64,000 bases of DNA, taken from positions 12,626,519 to 12,690,518 of the forward strand of contig OY744608.1 of assembly GCA_963556255.1 (NCBI GenBank). Direction: 5' to 3'. Source of the DNA: Allolobophora icterica. Its lineage: Eukaryota > Annelida > Clitellata > Crassiclitellata > Lumbricidae. Position 1 is the first letter of the stretch; each line of letters begins with the position of its first letter. Shown piece after piece: positions 62,767-64,000 of the stretch. A program made the translations under genes and the position numbers. The notes beneath the pieces were generated by a model. It saw only the letters and a program-made list of their open reading frames with translations, was not told the DNA's origin and searched no databases.

Positions 62767-63480
62767 TTAAGAATGATTGTCCAAGAGTAATAACATTGGA
62801 TTGTCTCGTGTTGGTCGAGTATGTTTGACAACATGTTCCAAATACTTAACAAAAACATTCGCTGTCATCCACCCACTTTGTTTGCTAATCATCCAAATGA
62901 CGAAGGAGGTGCTCCAATCATTAGTGTATCCCGCAAATTCACTCTCGGAAAAATGAAAACTGGCGGCACAAATACGCCACTCGCACTCATACAACAGACA
63001 AATGGAATCGTTTTGCCACGTTCGGAACTTGTTACTTTTGGAATATGTCTGGCTCCCTTTACAGCCATCACTTTTGACAGCTTTGTTGGAACTGTCGGTA
63101 GGCCCGATTCATCGCAATTAAAGATACGATCGGTCGTAAATTTGTATTTATCGAAGACATCATAAAGCAGATTAAAAAAGCAGTCGACTTGGGGCTTGTT
63201 ATAGCCCGTCATCCGGCCTAAGCTGGTGGCCTCTGGAGATCGAAGAGCTATCCAGCTTTTCGCTTCATGAATGATTTGAGCGAGCCAATACCTGCCTGTT
63301 TGGTTTCATCACTGAAGGGATGAACACTACCATTACGTTCTGCTAAATCAAATGCAAATTTGCGTACCTCAGAAATTGGCAAACCAAATCTCCGTAAGCT
63401 TATTTCTTGGAGGTATCCCGAAAGTTCGCTTTCAAGTTGAGGAGTGAAAACCGGCTTAAATCTACCATCATTAAATCCAC
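62767..63480 (-). pseudogene. decayed pogo/CENP-B-type transposase
   Basis: Minus-strand reading, in order. The CENP-B-type helix-turn-helix block (ISLRRFGLPISEVRKFAFDL, AERNGSVHPFSDE) lies near 63290-63440, with a stop before the next segment. Then GYNKPQVDCFFNLLYDVF, the first catalytic segment IFNCDESGLPTVP, KGARHIPKVTSSERG and PPVFIFPRVN (63212-62889). A frameshift near 62890 follows, then GWMTANVFVKYLEHVVKHTR and LLLLDNHS, the second catalytic Asp. The frame stops soon after, before a third acidic residue. This domain order is characteristic of pogo/Tigger/jerky DDE transposases. At least two breaks make it non-functional as it stands. Confidence 0.85.
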
Positions 63481-63485
63481 CATCG

Positions 63486-63533
63486 TTATGTTATGTTACC
63501 ATTAGGCTTAGGCCTAATGGTAACATAACATAA
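63486..63533. repeat. perfect 22-bp inverted repeat with 4-nt loop
   Basis: Arms 63486-63507 and 63512-63533 are exactly complementary, loop TTAG. The centre includes TAGGCCTA. It lies inside the pogo-like element, next to the cluster of GGGGCAAGTTGG motifs. Confidence 0.9.
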
Positions 63534-64000
63534 AGTAACAGTATGGGGCAAGTTGGCTGCTTTAAGGGGCAAGTTGGTTTTATCAACCAACTTGCCCCAA
63601 CCGTCCTGCCCCGTAGATAATCTTTGATAAAACCACATATAGCGGGACAACGTGAATAACTTCAATCATGGCCGACAAACCGTTCAAAGCCACGATAACG
63701 GCGCTAAACATTGTGCAAACTTCACATTTTTAGTCCCAATAGCTTGGGATATACAGAGAACTTAACTTTTTACGAAAAAAGTTTGTTTAAGGTAAAAAAT
63801 TACCTATTATTCGTGAAAAATTCCACAAAAATTCTCAGCGCAATAACATGGACGCATAAACGTCATCACAGATGGCCTTGACCTTGAGTAATATTATAAT
63901 CTTTTTCACTGCCTCCCGTAAGCTCACAGGACCGCACAACCAACTTGCCCCACCAACCAACTTGCCTCGGGTTCCCCTACTGTTCTACTTGGGAGTCTTG

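Larger units (their letters stand above)
62468..63983 (-). mobile_element. pogo-like (Tc1/mariner) transposon nested in the hAT-like element
   Basis: Imperfect terminal inverted repeats: CAGGTAAACCCGGGGCAAGT at the left and, read inward from the right, CAGTAGGGGAACCCGAGGCA. Both continue AGTTGGTTGG. The junctions interrupt TACTGATATTCAGATATTGT, known intact at 35629. A clean TA duplication is not visible, so the exact ends are within a few bases. It encodes a decayed transposase on the minus strand. Confidence 0.8.
62275..64000. mobile_element. hAT-like element, second copy of the CATAGTTYGAGAATTCG family, interrupted and running off the window
   Basis: 62275-62467 matches the left 250 bp of the element at 35377: CATAGTTCGAGAATTCGCAT, repeated ACGAATTTTAA, TTTTTCAACTTTTTAAGC, CAATCAATCAATCAGCCGTA and AGTAGGCCTACTGATA. 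The match resumes at about 63984 with TTCTACTTGGGAGTCTTG. The intervening ~1.5 kb is a nested pogo-like transposon. Confidence 0.82.

Overview
This window reads as nuclear DNA of a non-model metazoan, probably a marine invertebrate. Genes are split by GT-AG introns of about 0.3 to 4.6 kb, the DNA is AT-rich, and microsatellites, MITEs, CR1/L2-like LINE ends and tRNA-derived SINEs are dense. The phylum cannot be fixed from the sequence alone.

Four protein-coding genes can be assembled exon by exon, with every splice phase agreeing. (1) 959-11019, plus strand: the 3' eight exons of a CDKL2-like protein kinase; the exons for the N-lobe lie left of the window. (2) 15292-23443, minus strand: a seven-exon, 661-residue protein that I assign to the CCSER (serine-rich coiled-coil) family. 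It has a predicted N-myristoylation signal and is convergent with gene 1. (3) 27978-44991, plus strand: a complete eight-coding-exon VDAC (mitochondrial porin) of 283 residues, divergent from gene 2. (4) 51747 or 51828 to 56094, plus strand: a three-exon small secreted, cysteine-rich protein with a hydrophobic C-terminus, resembling Ly6/QVR (three-finger, GPI-anchored) proteins.

The rest is intron and intergenic DNA packed with mobile-element remnants. They include at least eight hAT-type elements recognised by terminal inverted repeats and 8-bp target duplications, a pair of MITEs with GGGGCCATCC ends, a 643-bp element with 29-bp inverted repeats, five LINE 3' pieces each with a different simple-repeat tail, a tRNA-derived SINE family, and at the right end a decayed pogo-like transposon nested in an hAT-like element. 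Large tandem arrays occur at 3.9, 50.6-51.1, 52.2, 55.4, 58.4-59.0, 61.2, 61.6 and 62.2 kb.

The main genome-scale oddity is the palindrome TAGGCCTA. By my count it occurs 29 times between 26.3 kb and the right end and once before that. I see no prokaryotic system, CRISPR array, rRNA or intact tRNA gene.
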